64,000 nt of DNA. It comes from Campylobacter concisus (GTDB lineage: Bacteria > Campylobacterota > Campylobacteria > Campylobacterales > Campylobacteraceae). Both the position numbers and the translations under genes were made by a program. A model generated the notes under the pieces. The model was not told the origin of the DNA. It ran no database searches and saw nothing but the letters and a program-made list of their open reading frames with translations. Shown in pieces: positions 9,231-18,985 of this stretch; positions within the stretch are counted from its first letter, which is position 1; each line of letters begins with the position of its first letter. Location: positions 124,001 through 188,000 of the forward strand of contig NZ_LVLC01000001.1 in assembly GCF_002092855.1 (NCBI RefSeq), in the 5' to 3' direction.

Positions 9231-12200
9231 ATGTGGCAAAAAGTAGCACTTCTAGCACTTTTGGGAATGACAAATTTATATGCTTTGAGCCTAAATGGCA
9301 CTGCGCAGATAAAATCGCCCCTAAGCGTAGAGTTTGGGCTAGAAGATAAAGTCGATAAAAATTTTGTTGGTATGCTAAGTGATAAAAAGCTACTTTTGTG
9401 CCAACCAGCATTAAATGGTACGGTTAGATTTAATAGTCAAAGCTTGCTGCTTTTTACAAAAGATATGCATGCTGGTTTGGATTATAGCTGCAAGCTTGAA
9501 AACGGAAGCACTGCTAGTTTTGCCACGAAAGAATTTGAGCTAACAAAGATAGAAAAAATAAGCGACAGCAAATATATACTTAAATTTAATGATGAAGTAA
9601 ATATTGAAGCTGTTAAAAATATTGCTGTAAAAGATGCGAAATTTAAAGCAATTGAGCTTTCTAATAATAGCTTTGAGCTTAATCTTGATAAAAATTTAAG
9701 CAATCCAGTTTTTGATTTTGGTGAAAAATTTGAGAGCAAATTTGGCGCGACGCTTTCAGGTGAAACGATAGTAAATTTTGCCGATGAAATAAGCGAAGAA
9801 AGCGTAAATATAAATGATAATGCAAAGAGTCTTGAGATACCAGAAATTTATCCAGTGAGCCTTGATAATGGCATCTTGGGCTTTAGAATTTATCTAAAAA
9901 ATTGGCTTGATGACGATATTAACTTAAAAAAATTTATAAATATTAAAGGCGTAAAAAACTTTAGCATTAGTGACGTTAAATATAGTGACAACTATGAAGA
10001 AAACTCAGAACTTAGCGAGTATTATTACTACATTGATATTACAAGTGACGATTTTAAGCCACAAAATAGTTATGAAATCACAATTAAACCCGGTTTTGGC
10101 GATGATAGAAATGTAGTAAGAGAAGAAAGTAGCTATGAAGTAGTAGCTGGCAATTTTACTCCATTTGCAAATTTTATAAATAATGAGCCATATATCTCAA
10201 GTGTTGGCGAAATCGGTATCAGAAGTGCAAATTTGCCTGAGTTAAATGTAAGCATTGAAAAGCTAAGTGATCAAAATTTTAGATATTTCTTAAATTTTAA
10301 TGACAATAACGAAGAGTTAAGCAACTTCAGCACAAAAGTAGCAAGCAAAAGTTATAAGCTTGATGGCGCATTAAATGAAATTTCACTAAATAAAATCAAA
10401 CTTGACTTTGCTGGAGCTGGAGACGGCGTTTATAAGATAAATTTAAACTACGGCAAAGATAAGAGCGTCTCAAAAGTAGTCTACCTAAGTGATATCGCCG
10501 TAAATGCAAAGCTTGGCAAGGATGAAATTTTCGTATTTGCAAATCGTCTTGGCGAAAATACAATGCTTCCAAATGCAAATGTAAAAATTTATGGTAAGAA
10601 AAACGAAGAGATCGCAGTTGGTGCGACAAATGATATAGGTGTTTTTAAATTCAATAAAAAAGATATTTACAAAGATATCTCCTCAGTGGTTGTCTCTCTT
10701 GGAAAAGAGCAAAATTTTCTTATTTTAAAAGAAGACGAAGCGCTAAATGAAGCAAAATTTATGAGCCAAAATGCCAGTGAGAGTATCGATGCGTATGTTC
10801 ATTTTGCTTCAAATATCATAAGACCAAATGAGAGTTTAAAGGGTGCAATCTATCTAAGGGATAGAGATTTTAATCCTTTAAAAAATATGCCTATAAAGAT
10901 AAAATTTTTCGATCCACAAGGCAAAAGTAGTGCTGAAATTTCAAAAAATACAAATGACGTTGGCATGGTAAATTTTGAAAAAGAGATACTAAGTGATCTA
11001 AGCGGTAGATTTAATATGCAAGTAATTTACGCAAGCAAAGTGATCTCAAATGTGCCATTTTTTGTTGAGAGTTTTATACCAAATAGGATAAAAAATGAGA
11101 TAACGCTTGAGAGGGATAAATTTTTCGCAAATGAGCTTGTTAGAGCCAATCTGGCTAGTAACTATCTCTTTGGTGGCGCTGCTAGCGAGCTTGATGGCAG
11201 CATGCAGGTTAGCTTTTTTGATGATGAATATAAAAATAGCGAGTTCAAAGAGTATAAATTTAAAAACAATACGCTAAAACCAAGCGCTTATCCATCTTTT
11301 GAAAACGATCTCACTCTTTCAAAAGATGGTAAATCAAGCCAAATGATAGATCTTAGCTTTAGCACTAAAAATGCCTCTTCTATCATAACAGGCGTGATAA
11401 ATTTCAATGTAAATGATGATGGCAAAAATGTAAGCGACACAAAAAGCTTTACGCTCTATCCTTACAAAGATATGGTCGGTATCGCAGCAAGCACGACATT
11501 TGCTGAGCCAAACGAAGATGTAAAAATAAGAACGGTTGTAGTAGATATGTCAAGTCAAAAGGCCGTAAAATCAAATTTAAAATTTGATATAAAACGTGTT
11601 ACTTGGCAATACCAAAGAGATGCAAATGGCTATATAAAGTGGTTTCAAACTCTAGAAGATGTGGATAATTTTTATAAAGACAATGGCGAGTTTAGCTACA
11701 AATTTACACAAAGTGGCTCATATGTGATCATCGCTACAAATCTAGTAAGTGGAGCAAGCACAAGCCTTGATATGGACGTAAGTGGCTACAACTACTCAAC
11801 TCTAGCGCCTACAAAAGAGCTTAGCAAATCTCAAATCAAACTAAATAAAAATATCTACAAAAAAGGCGATGAACTAAGTGCTGATATAAGCTCAGCCATA
11901 AAAGAAGGCATCGCTCTTGTTACACTTGAAGATGGTGGCGTGAAAGCCTACAAGGTCGTTAAGATAAAAAATAATTCAGCAAATGTGAAATTTAAACTTG
12001 ATTTTGATTTTAGTGGACTTTACGTGAGTGCAAATATCTACCGCATGACAGATGGGGGATTAACTCCGTTTAGGACTTACGGTAAGGTCTATGCTAAAGC
12101 TGATAAGTCATCAAGGATACTTAATCTAAGTCTTGATGCACCAAATACGGCAAAAAGCGATGAAAATATAAAAATTTCTCTAAAAACAAAGCCAAAAGCT

Positions 12201-14351
12201 TATGTTAATTTATTTATCACAGATGTTGGCGTGCTTGATATAACGTCACAAAAGCCAGCTGATCCACTTAAATTTTTTGACAAAATTTTACCAGATGGCG
12301 TTTTTGATTATGACATTTATAATATGCTCACAAACTATAAGGTTGAGGGCAAAACTTTAAGCTTTGGTGGCGATATGGCGGCACTTGCCATGGAGGCAAA
12401 GATGGCAAAACATGCTAGCCCGGTTGATAGCAAAAATATAAAAACATACGCAAATTTGGTAAGTCTTCAAGCTGACGATAATGGTGAAATTTCATACGAG
12501 TTTAAAACGCCAAATGGCTTTAACTCTGCCATTAGAGTAGATGTCGTGGCAAATAATGAAAATAGTATGAATGCAGTAAATAAAGAAATTTTAGTAAAAG
12601 ATGATGTGATTATTAAGCCAAGCGCGTTAGTTTATCTGCTAAAAGGCGATGAGTTAAATGCGAACTTAAGACTCATAAACACAACAAATGATGATAAAAA
12701 TTTAACCATAAAAGTGGCTAGCAGTAAAAATTTAAGCATCAAAACAAAAGAAAATATAAATTTAAAGCCGCTTGAAAATAAAGCCTTTACATTTAAAATT
12801 TCAGCTCTTGAAGCTGGAGCTGGCGAATACAATATAACAATAAGCGACAAAAATAGCTCAAAAACAGCTCAAAATTTACTTGATGTAGTTAATCCTTATA
12901 CGATTAGCACCTATGCAAAAAGTAGCGTCTTTGACAAAGAGAGCATGATCTCGCTTCCAAAAGGCTTTCACAATGTTGGTATAGATGCGTCAAGCTCGGT
13001 CTCAAGCGTGCTATTAGCAGCTTCTAAAAATTTAGTCGAGTATCCTTACGGATGTGCAGAGCAAAGGAGCTCAAGACTGCTTGCGCTTTTAAATTTAAAG
13101 CCAAAAGATGAGCTTGAAAAAAATGATCAAAAGAGATTTATTGCAAGCGGTATGAGTGAGCTAATTAAGATGCAAAAACAAGATGGTAGCTTTGGCTACT
13201 GGAGCGATCTAAGTAGTACTAATGCATTTGCTTCGATCTATGCAACTGATGTGCTGCTTGATCTTGAAGAGGCTGGATATGAGCTAAATAAAAATGTAAA
13301 GCAAAGAGCATTAAATTCGCTCTTAAAGTATACAAACACAGACATTGAAGCTCTATATGCTATTTATGTAAGCTCCCGCGCAAATGTTGCTGATAAATCG
13401 GTGCTAAATAAAATTTATGACCATAAAGCTTACAATACGACCGCACTTAATAAATATCTAATGGCAGCGGCTCTAAAGCTAAACGGCTTAAATGACGAAG
13501 CAAAGGTGGCGCTAAAAGATATCAAAAAAGCTCAGGTGACTGATTACAGCAGGGATTATTCTAGCTTTGGCTCAAAGATGAGAGATAATGCATTTATCTT
13601 GTATCTGAATGCAAAATATTTTGAGAAAAACGACTACTCAGATGATCTTGCAAATTTCTTGATCACAAATTTAAATGAGCTAAGCTCAACACAAGAGCGT
13701 GCATTTACCCTTAGAGCGCTAAATGCTTACTTTGGTAAAGATGTTGGCGAGAAAAATAATAAATTTAAGCTTAGCTACAATGGCGAAAGCAAAGAATTTG
13801 ATGGCCTTTTAAGCGTATCATTTACAGCAAAAGATGGAAATTTTACCATTACACCGCTTGGTGAAAACAAGCTATATGCCACTATTTTAAGCTACGCTTA
13901 TGTGCCACTTGAGATCAAGCATAAAATAGAGCCAAAAGAGCTTGATGTTTATAGAACGTTTGTCGATGAAAAAGGCAAAGAGCTAGGTCTTGACAGCCTA
14001 AGAGTAAATGATGTTATCTATTCAAAAATAGTGATAAATTCTAAAGCTATGGTTAAAAATGGCGTTATAAACGAGATCGTAAGTAGCTGCTTTGAGCCGA
14101 TAAACGAAAATTTAAGTAATTTTACAAAGAGCCTAAAAAGTAGCTTACAAGTAGAATATAAAAGCATAAAAGATGACCGCGTACTAAGCTTTTACACACT
14201 AAGCAGTGATCAAAAAGACGCCGTGCTTTACACACCTTATAGGGTAAGACTTGGTGGCAAATGCTCTCTTGGTGCAGTCACAACTGAAAATATGTACAAC
14301 GAAAGACAAAACGACTACGACCTAGCTCAGCGAAGCTTTAACGTCAAATAG
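9231..14351 (+). CDS. Bacterial alpha-2-macroglobulin with thioester (periplasmic protease trap)
   Basis: A 1706-residue A2M-family protein. The thioester motif CAEQ is at residues 1275-1278 within YPYGCAEQRSS, followed by the helical thioester-containing domain; upstream are repeated MG beta-domains and a protease-accessible bait region, as expected. Known family members covalently trap proteases that breach the envelope, and the pairing with PBP1C suggests repair of damaged wall alongside. The signal peptide (MWQKVALLALLGMTNLYALS) has no lipobox cysteine, unlike E. coli YfhM, so it should be a soluble periplasmic protein. Two cysteines near the N-terminus (57, 87) and two near the C-terminus may form disulfides. 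Start is fixed by AGGAG in the end of pbpC. Confidence 0.93.
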   Translation: MWQKVALLALLGMTNLYALSLNGTAQIKSPLSVEFGLEDKVDKNFVGMLSDKKLLLCQPALNGTVRFNSQSLLLFTKDMHAGLDYSCKLENGSTASFATKEFELTKIEKISDSKYILKFNDEVNIEAVKNIAVKDAKFKAIELSNNSFELNLDKNLSNPVFDFGEKFESKFGATLSGETIVNFADEISEESVNINDNAKSLEIPEIYPVSLDNGILGFRIYLKNWLDDDINLKKFINIKGVKNFSISDVKYSDNYEENSELSEYYYYIDITSDDFKPQNSYEITIKPGFGDDRNVVREESSYEVVAGNFTPFANFINNEPYISSVGEIGIRSANLPELNVSIEKLSDQNFRYFLNFNDNNEELSNFSTKVASKSYKLDGALNEISLNKIKLDFAGAGDGVYKINLNYGKDKSVSKVVYLSDIAVNAKLGKDEIFVFANRLGENTMLPNANVKIYGKKNEEIAVGATNDIGVFKFNKKDIYKDISSVVVSLGKEQNFLILKEDEALNEAKFMSQNASESIDAYVHFASNIIRPNESLKGAIYLRDRDFNPLKNMPIKIKFFDPQGKSSAEISKNTNDVGMVNFEKEILSDLSGRFNMQVIYASKVISNVPFFVESFIPNRIKNEITLERDKFFANELVRANLASNYLFGGAASELDGSMQVSFFDDEYKNSEFKEYKFKNNTLKPSAYPSFENDLTLSKDGKSSQMIDLSFSTKNASSIITGVINFNVNDDGKNVSDTKSFTLYPYKDMVGIAASTTFAEPNEDVKIRTVVVDMSSQKAVKSNLKFDIKRVTWQYQRDANGYIKWFQTLEDVDNFYKDNGEFSYKFTQSGSYVIIATNLVSGASTSLDMDVSGYNYSTLAPTKELSKSQIKLNKNIYKKGDELSADISSAIKEGIALVTLEDGGVKAYKVVKIKNNSANVKFKLDFDFSGLYVSANIYRMTDGGLTPFRTYGKVYAKADKSSRILNLSLDAPNTAKSDENIKISLKTKPKAYVNLFITDVGVLDITSQKPADPLKFFDKILPDGVFDYDIYNMLTNYKVEGKTLSFGGDMAALAMEAKMAKHASPVDSKNIKTYANLVSLQADDNGEISYEFKTPNGFNSAIRVDVVANNENSMNAVNKEILVKDDVIIKPSALVYLLKGDELNANLRLINTTNDDKNLTIKVASSKNLSIKTKENINLKPLENKAFTFKISALEAGAGEYNITISDKNSSKTAQNLLDVVNPYTISTYAKSSVFDKESMISLPKGFHNVGIDASSSVSSVLLAASKNLVEYPYGCAEQRSSRLLALLNLKPKDELEKNDQKRFIASGMSELIKMQKQDGSFGYWSDLSSTNAFASIYATDVLLDLEEAGYELNKNVKQRALNSLLKYTNTDIEALYAIYVSSRANVADKSVLNKIYDHKAYNTTALNKYLMAAALKLNGLNDEAKVALKDIKKAQVTDYSRDYSSFGSKMRDNAFILYLNAKYFEKNDYSDDLANFLITNLNELSSTQERAFTLRALNAYFGKDVGEKNNKFKLSYNGESKEFDGLLSVSFTAKDGNFTITPLGENKLYATILSYAYVPLEIKHKIEPKELDVYRTFVDEKGKELGLDSLRVNDVIYSKIVINSKAMVKNGVINEIVSSCFEPINENLSNFTKSLKSSLQVEYKSIKDDRVLSFYTLSSDQKDAVLYTPYRVRLGGKCSLGAVTTENMYNERQNDYDLAQRSFNVK

Positions 14352-14365
14352 GCTATTTAAACTCC

Positions 14366-14382
14366 GGGGCGGTAAACGCCCC
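14366..14382 (+). terminator. GC-rich hairpin after the pbpC-A2M operon
   Basis: GGGGCG (14366-14371) pairs perfectly with CGCCCC (14377-14382) around a 5-base loop GTAAA, 15 bases after the A2M stop. There is no clean T-run behind it, so it may be an inefficient terminator or an mRNA 3'-end stabiliser. It is the most GC-rich short stem in this part of the window. Confidence 0.5.
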
Positions 14383-14471
14383 AAGCCCATATTTCCCACT
14401 TTTGCAAAGATTTTTTTAAACAAATTTTGGATAGTATTAAGCATTTTTTAAACGAAACTGAGGAGATAAAA

Positions 14472-17096
14472 GTGGCAGAATTTTACAATGCAAAAGAGAT
14501 AGAAGACAAATTTTATAAAATTTGGGAAGAACGTGGATACTTCGAGATAGACGCAAACAAAGATATCCAAAAAGATGGACGTAAATTTTGCATTATGATG
14601 CCACCTCCAAACGTGACTGGCTCGCTTCACATCGGACACGCCCTAACATTCACACTCCAAGATATCATGACTCGTTACAAGAGAATGGACGGCTATAAGA
14701 CACTTTGGCAGCCAGGACTTGACCACGCTGGCATCGCCACTCAAAATGTCGTTGAAAAGCAGCTTTTAGCTCAAGGCATCAAAAAAGAAGAGCTTGGACG
14801 CGAGAAATTTGTAGAAAAAGTGTGGGAGTGGAAAGAAAAAAGCGGTGGCATGATCGTACATCAGATGCGAAAGCTTGGCATCACTCCGGCTTGGTCACGC
14901 CAGAGATTTACTATGGATGAGGGCTTAAGAAAAGCTGTAAAAAAAGCCTTTGTAAATTTATACGACAAAGGACTGATCGTTCAGAAGAACTACATGATAA
15001 ACTGGTGTACGCACGATGGCGCACTCTCTGACATCGAGGTCGAGCACAAAGAGAATAAAGGCAAGCTTTATCATTTGAGATATTATTTTGTAGATAAGCC
15101 AAGCGATTTCGTTGTAGTGGCAACAACTCGCCCGGAGACCTACTTTGGCGACACCGCCGTAATGGTAAATCCAAACGACGAGCGCTATAAAAATTTAATC
15201 GGCAAAAAAGTGGTGCTACCTATCATAAATAGAGAGATCGAGATTATCGCGGACGAGCACGTTGATATGGAGTTTGGAACGGGCCTTGTTAAGGTCACAC
15301 CTGCACACGATCAAAACGACTACGAGGTTGGCAAAAAGCACAACCTTGAGTTTATTACTGTATTTGACGAAAAGGGCATTTTAAACGATAAGTGCGATAA
15401 ATTTGCAGGTCTTGAGAGGCTTGAGGCTAGAGATATCGTCGTAGCCGAGCTTGAAAAACTTGGCAATGTTGAAAAGATAGAGGACTACGAAAACCAAGTT
15501 GGTTACTGCTACCGCTGCAAAAACGTCGTCGAACCATACATCTCAAAGCAGTGGTTTGTAAAAAAAGAGATCGCAGACGAGGCGATACAAAAGGTCTCTG
15601 AAGGCCTTGCTAAATTTTACCCGCCACACTGGATAAACAGCTTTAACGCATGGATGAGAGAGCTAAGAGACTGGTGTATCTCACGCCAGCTTTGGTGGGG
15701 ACATCAAATTCCAGTATTTTACTGCGATAATTGCGGTCATATGTGGGCTGACGAGGACGAGCCATGCGAGTGCAAAAAGTGTAAAAGTAAAAATTTCCAC
15801 CAAGACCCAGATGTGCTAGATACGTGGTTTAGCTCTGGTCTTTGGCCTTTTAGCACACTTGGCTGGGGTAATGATAATGAGCTAAAAAATGAAAAATGGT
15901 TTGAAGGCGATTTGGCTGAATTTTATCCAAACAACCTTCTCATAACTGGCTTTGATATATTATTTTTCTGGGTTGCTAGGATGATGTTTCAGGGTGAAAA
16001 TGCCCTTGGTAAGTTGCCGTTTGACGACATTTATCTGCACGCGCTTGTAAAGGATGAGTTTGGTAGAAAGATGAGCAAAAGCCTTGGCAATGTCATCGAT
16101 CCGCTTGATAGCATAAATGAGTATAGCGCCGATATCTTGCGCTTTACGCTAACGCTTCTAGCTGTTCAAGGACGCGACATCAAGCTAAGCGACGCCAAGA
16201 TGAAGCAGGTAAGAAATTTCACCAACAAGCTTTATAACGCGAGCAAATATCTCATGCTAAATGAGAGCAAATTTGTAAATTTAGAGAATATCAAGCTTCA
16301 AACAAAGCTTGGCATTTATATGAATAGTCGCTTTAACGAGTGCGTGAGAGAGGTGCGCGAAAACATCGACGCCTACCGCTTTAATGACGCAGCAAACACA
16401 CTTTATAAATTCCTTTGGGATGAGTTTTGTGACTGGGGCATCGAGCTTAGCAAGGCTGATAAAGCGAGTGTAAAAGAGCTTGGAAGTATATTTAAAGAGG
16501 CGATGAAGCTGCTAAATCCTTTCATGCCATTTCTTTCAGAGTATCTATTCCAAGAGCTTAGCGGCACACAGCTTGAAAATGCAAAATCAATAATGGTTAT
16601 GAGCTATCCAGAGATAAAAGAGCGAAATTTAGAGGTTGAGAAGAAATTTGAGCTAGTTATCGAAGCAATCGTGGCTATTCGCCGTGCAAAAGCGACTATC
16701 GATCTTGGCAACTCAAAGATCACAAAAGCCTTTGTTAAATTTAATGAAAAAATAGATCTTGATGAGGTTAAAGAGTATATCAAGCTGCTTGCAAAATGCG
16801 AAGAGATCGGCTTTGTAGATGAGAAAATAGAAAATTCAATAAGAGATGTGAGCGAAAATTTAGAGGCATTTGTCCCACTTGAAGGGCTTGATATGAGCGG
16901 TATCATCACAAGGCTAAGGTCTCAAAAGACAAAGCTTGAAAAAGAGATAGCCAAACTCTCAGGCATGCTAAATAACCAAAATTTCGTGGCAAACGCACCA
17001 AAAGAGGTCATAGAGACAAACAAAGAGGCGCTAGAGAGCGCTGAGGCTAAATTTAAAAAAGTATGTGAAGAATTAGAAGCTCTTGGAGAAAAATAG
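14472..17096 (+). CDS. valS: Valyl-tRNA synthetase
   Basis: Class I aminoacyl-tRNA synthetase charging tRNA-Val. HIGH is at residues 53-56 and KMSKS at 533-537; between them lies the CP1 editing domain, and the C-terminal ~70 residues are the basic coiled coil typical of ValS. The GTG at 14472 is preferred over an ATG at 14427 because AGGAG sits at 14461-14465 with good spacing and the protein then begins at the conserved part of the family. The product is 874 residues. Its TAG shares one base with the metN GTG, so valS and the methionine transporter genes are probably on one message. Confidence 0.95.
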   Translation: MAEFYNAKEIEDKFYKIWEERGYFEIDANKDIQKDGRKFCIMMPPPNVTGSLHIGHALTFTLQDIMTRYKRMDGYKTLWQPGLDHAGIATQNVVEKQLLAQGIKKEELGREKFVEKVWEWKEKSGGMIVHQMRKLGITPAWSRQRFTMDEGLRKAVKKAFVNLYDKGLIVQKNYMINWCTHDGALSDIEVEHKENKGKLYHLRYYFVDKPSDFVVVATTRPETYFGDTAVMVNPNDERYKNLIGKKVVLPIINREIEIIADEHVDMEFGTGLVKVTPAHDQNDYEVGKKHNLEFITVFDEKGILNDKCDKFAGLERLEARDIVVAELEKLGNVEKIEDYENQVGYCYRCKNVVEPYISKQWFVKKEIADEAIQKVSEGLAKFYPPHWINSFNAWMRELRDWCISRQLWWGHQIPVFYCDNCGHMWADEDEPCECKKCKSKNFHQDPDVLDTWFSSGLWPFSTLGWGNDNELKNEKWFEGDLAEFYPNNLLITGFDILFFWVARMMFQGENALGKLPFDDIYLHALVKDEFGRKMSKSLGNVIDPLDSINEYSADILRFTLTLLAVQGRDIKLSDAKMKQVRNFTNKLYNASKYLMLNESKFVNLENIKLQTKLGIYMNSRFNECVREVRENIDAYRFNDAANTLYKFLWDEFCDWGIELSKADKASVKELGSIFKEAMKLLNPFMPFLSEYLFQELSGTQLENAKSIMVMSYPEIKERNLEVEKKFELVIEAIVAIRRAKATIDLGNSKITKAFVKFNEKIDLDEVKEYIKLLAKCEEIGFVDEKIENSIRDVSENLEAFVPLEGLDMSGIITRLRSQKTKLEKEIAKLSGMLNNQNFVANAPKEVIETNKEALESAEAKFKKVCEELEALGEK

Positions 17097-18052
17097 TGAT
17101 AAAAATAGAGAAATTAAGCAAATTTTATGGTGATACGCAAATCCTTTTTGATATAAATTTAGAGGTTAAAAAGGGTGAAATTTTTGCTATCGTGGGTCAT
17201 AGCGGTGCTGGTAAATCAACGCTTTTAAGATGCATAAACGGACTTGAGAGCTACCAAGGTGGCAGCCTAAAAGTCTTTGATAAAGAGATAAAAAATTTAG
17301 ATGAGACGCAGCAGAGACATTTAAGGCGAGATGTTGGGATGATATTTCAGCATTTTGCTTTGATGGCTAGAAAAAACGTCTTTGAAAACGTCGCTACTCC
17401 GCTTAAATTTTGGGGTTACAAAAGCGATGAAACTGAAAAAAGAGTGAGAGAGCTTTTAAATTTAGTCGGTCTTGAAAATAAGGCAAAAAGCTATCCAAGC
17501 GAGCTAAGTGGCGGTCAAAAACAGCGTGTGGCGATCGCCAGAGCGCTTGCTTTAAATCCAAAAATTTTACTAAGCGACGAGGCGACTTCGGCTCTTGATC
17601 CAAACACGACAAATCAAATTTTAGAACTGCTTGAAAAGATAAACAAAGAGCTAGACATCAGCGTCGTCATCGTCACGCACGAGATGGAGGTTGTAAAATC
17701 GATCGCAAAACGTGCAATACTGCTTGAAGGTGGCAAGATCATAGGCTCTGGAAGCATCGAAGAGCTATTTTTAAAGCCAGATGAGAAGATGAAAGAGTTT
17801 TTGGGCGAAGTTGAAATTCTGCCAAGTACTGGCACAAATATCAGGCTATTTTTCCCAAAAGAAGTGGCCCAAAATAGCGTGATCACGCATATGGCTAGAA
17901 GCCTAAATATCGACTTTAACATAGTCTGGGGCAAGCTTGAGAAGCTAAACGAAAATGTTCTTGGCTCGCTCGTCATAAACATAGATGAAAAAGATAAAGA
18001 AAACGTGCTTAACTACATCAAGCAAAGTGGCGTTTTATGGGAGGTTGCTTGA
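17096..18052 (+). CDS. metN: Methionine ABC transporter ATPase MetN
   Basis: ATP-binding subunit of the MetNIQ D/L-methionine importer. Walker A GHSGAGKS is at residues 34-41, LSGGQKQR at 137-144, and the ABC domain is followed by a C-terminal NIL (ACT-like) domain from about residue 240, the site through which methionine inhibits transport in characterised homologues. It starts at a GTG overlapping the valS stop by one base, and its TGA overlaps the metI ATG (ATGA). Gene order metN-metI-metQ supports the call. Confidence 0.93.
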   Translation: MIKIEKLSKFYGDTQILFDINLEVKKGEIFAIVGHSGAGKSTLLRCINGLESYQGGSLKVFDKEIKNLDETQQRHLRRDVGMIFQHFALMARKNVFENVATPLKFWGYKSDETEKRVRELLNLVGLENKAKSYPSELSGGQKQRVAIARALALNPKILLSDEATSALDPNTTNQILELLEKINKELDISVVIVTHEMEVVKSIAKRAILLEGGKIIGSGSIEELFLKPDEKMKEFLGEVEILPSTGTNIRLFFPKEVAQNSVITHMARSLNIDFNIVWGKLEKLNENVLGSLVINIDEKDKENVLNYIKQSGVLWEVA

Positions 18053-18726
18053 TGTTTGGTATTGATTTTTCTAAATTTCCAGATGTGTTTTCGAGGATAC
18101 TGTTGCCAGCTATCGGCGAGACACTATATATGAGCATCGTCTCTACCCTGCTCGCCTTTGCCATAGGCCTCATACCTGCGGTTTTGCTCATCCTTTCAGA
18201 CAAAGATGGACTAAAGCCAAACAAACAACTTTATTTTGTACTTGATATCGTTATAAACGTGCTTAGAAGCTTTCCGTTTATCATTTTAATCATCGTGCTC
18301 TTTCCTGTCACAAAAATGATCGTAGGCACAAGTATCGGCACTACGGCTGCGATCGTTCCGCTAACTATTGGCGCGGCTCCGTTTGTAGCAAGGCTCATTG
18401 AAAATGCTCTAAAAGAGGTTGATAAAGGCATAATTGAAGCCGCTCAAAGTTTTGGTAGTTCGAAATTTCAGATCATCTTTCGCGTGATGTTTGTAGAGGC
18501 ACTTCCTGGCATTATCTCGGCATTTACGCTAACGCTTATTGTAAATATCGGCTTTTCAGCGATGGCTGGTGCGGTTGGCGGTGGCGGACTAGGATCTGTT
18601 GCTATAAACTACGGATATCAAAGATTTCGCCCAGATATCATGCTTTACACCGTGGTTATTCTTATCATTATGGTTCAAATTTTTCAAGTTTTAGGTAACT
18701 ACTTATATAAAATTTCTAAAAAATAG
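18052..18726 (+). CDS. metI: Methionine ABC transporter permease MetI
   Basis: Permease of the MetNIQ importer, 224 residues with about five membrane helices. The EAA loop, the contact with MetN, is recognisable around GIIEAAQSFGSSKFQIIFRVMF. The ATG at 18052 overlaps the metN TGA; a frame starting 15 bases earlier exists but would lie within metN. After the stop at 18726 a 259-base stretch with a short reading frame and two hairpins separates it from the substrate-binding protein genes. Confidence 0.93.
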   Translation: MFGIDFSKFPDVFSRILLPAIGETLYMSIVSTLLAFAIGLIPAVLLILSDKDGLKPNKQLYFVLDIVINVLRSFPFIILIIVLFPVTKMIVGTSIGTTAAIVPLTIGAAPFVARLIENALKEVDKGIIEAAQSFGSSKFQIIFRVMFVEALPGIISAFTLTLIVNIGFSAMAGAVGGGGLGSVAINYGYQRFRPDIMLYTVVILIIMVQIFQVLGNYLYKISKK

Positions 18727-18801
18727 GCCTTTGTTTTTATCTGATTTTAAGCTTTTTTCCTTAAAATTGCCCGAATTAATTTTTAGCTGAAAGGATAAAA
18801 G

Positions 18802-18861
18802 ATGAAATCAGATATGTGCCACATGTGCCGCCTATTAAAAAACGCGTTGTCGAAAGACTAA
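18802..18861 (+). CDS. Putative 19-residue Met/Cys-rich leader peptide upstream of metQ
   Basis: A short frame, too small for routine gene calling, encoding MKSDMCHMCRLLKNALSKD. It has its own AAAGGAT ribosome binding site (18790-18796) at good spacing, and lies in the 259-base gap between metI and the first metQ. Three methionines and two cysteines within the first nine residues, directly before genes for methionine uptake, are what a leader peptide sensing charged tRNA-Met or tRNA-Cys would look like. It is followed by a 21-bp hairpin and a stem over the metQ ribosome binding site. Translation is inferred; the peptide resembles no leader that I can name. An alternative is a tiny CxxC metal-binding peptide. 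Confidence 0.5.
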   Translation: MKSDMCHMCRLLKNALSKD

Positions 18862-18873
18862 TCTCTAAGTACA

Positions 18874-18924
18874 AAATTTCTTTTTAAGTGCTTAGAACTA
18901 GCTTAAGCGCTTAAAAAGAAATTT
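18874..18924 (+). promoter_or_regulatory. 21-bp hairpin in the metQ leader
   Basis: Arms 18874-18894 and 18904-18924 are inverted repeats over 21 positions with a single T/C difference that still allows a G-U pair in RNA; the loop is 9 bases (18895-18903). It begins 12 bases after the leader-peptide stop. No T-run follows, so it is not a simple intrinsic terminator on either strand. Placed between the leader peptide and the metQ ribosome binding site, it is likely a pause, attenuation or mRNA-stability structure. Confidence 0.65.
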
Positions 18925-18941
18925 AACCCTCTAGCTTAAAT

Positions 18942-18982
18942 TTATCCTTTTTTGGTGCTTGGCAAATTTTAAAAAAGGATAA
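18942..18982 (+). promoter_or_regulatory. Stem masking the metQ ribosome binding site
   Basis: TTATCCTTTTTT (18942-18953) is perfectly complementary to AAAAAAGGATAA (18971-18982) across a 17-base loop. The downstream arm contains the AAGGAT ribosome binding site of the first metQ, whose ATG is at 18986, so folding would block initiation. The upstream arm is also complementary over ten bases to AAAGGATAAA at 18790-18799, the ribosome binding site of the leader peptide, which provides a possible competing pairing. Confidence 0.55.
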
Positions 18983-18985
18983 TAA

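Noticed and set aside
16604-16909. 101-codon minus-strand frame within valS
   Set aside because: Antisense shadow of an intact essential gene; Ser/Phe-rich composition, no ribosome binding site.
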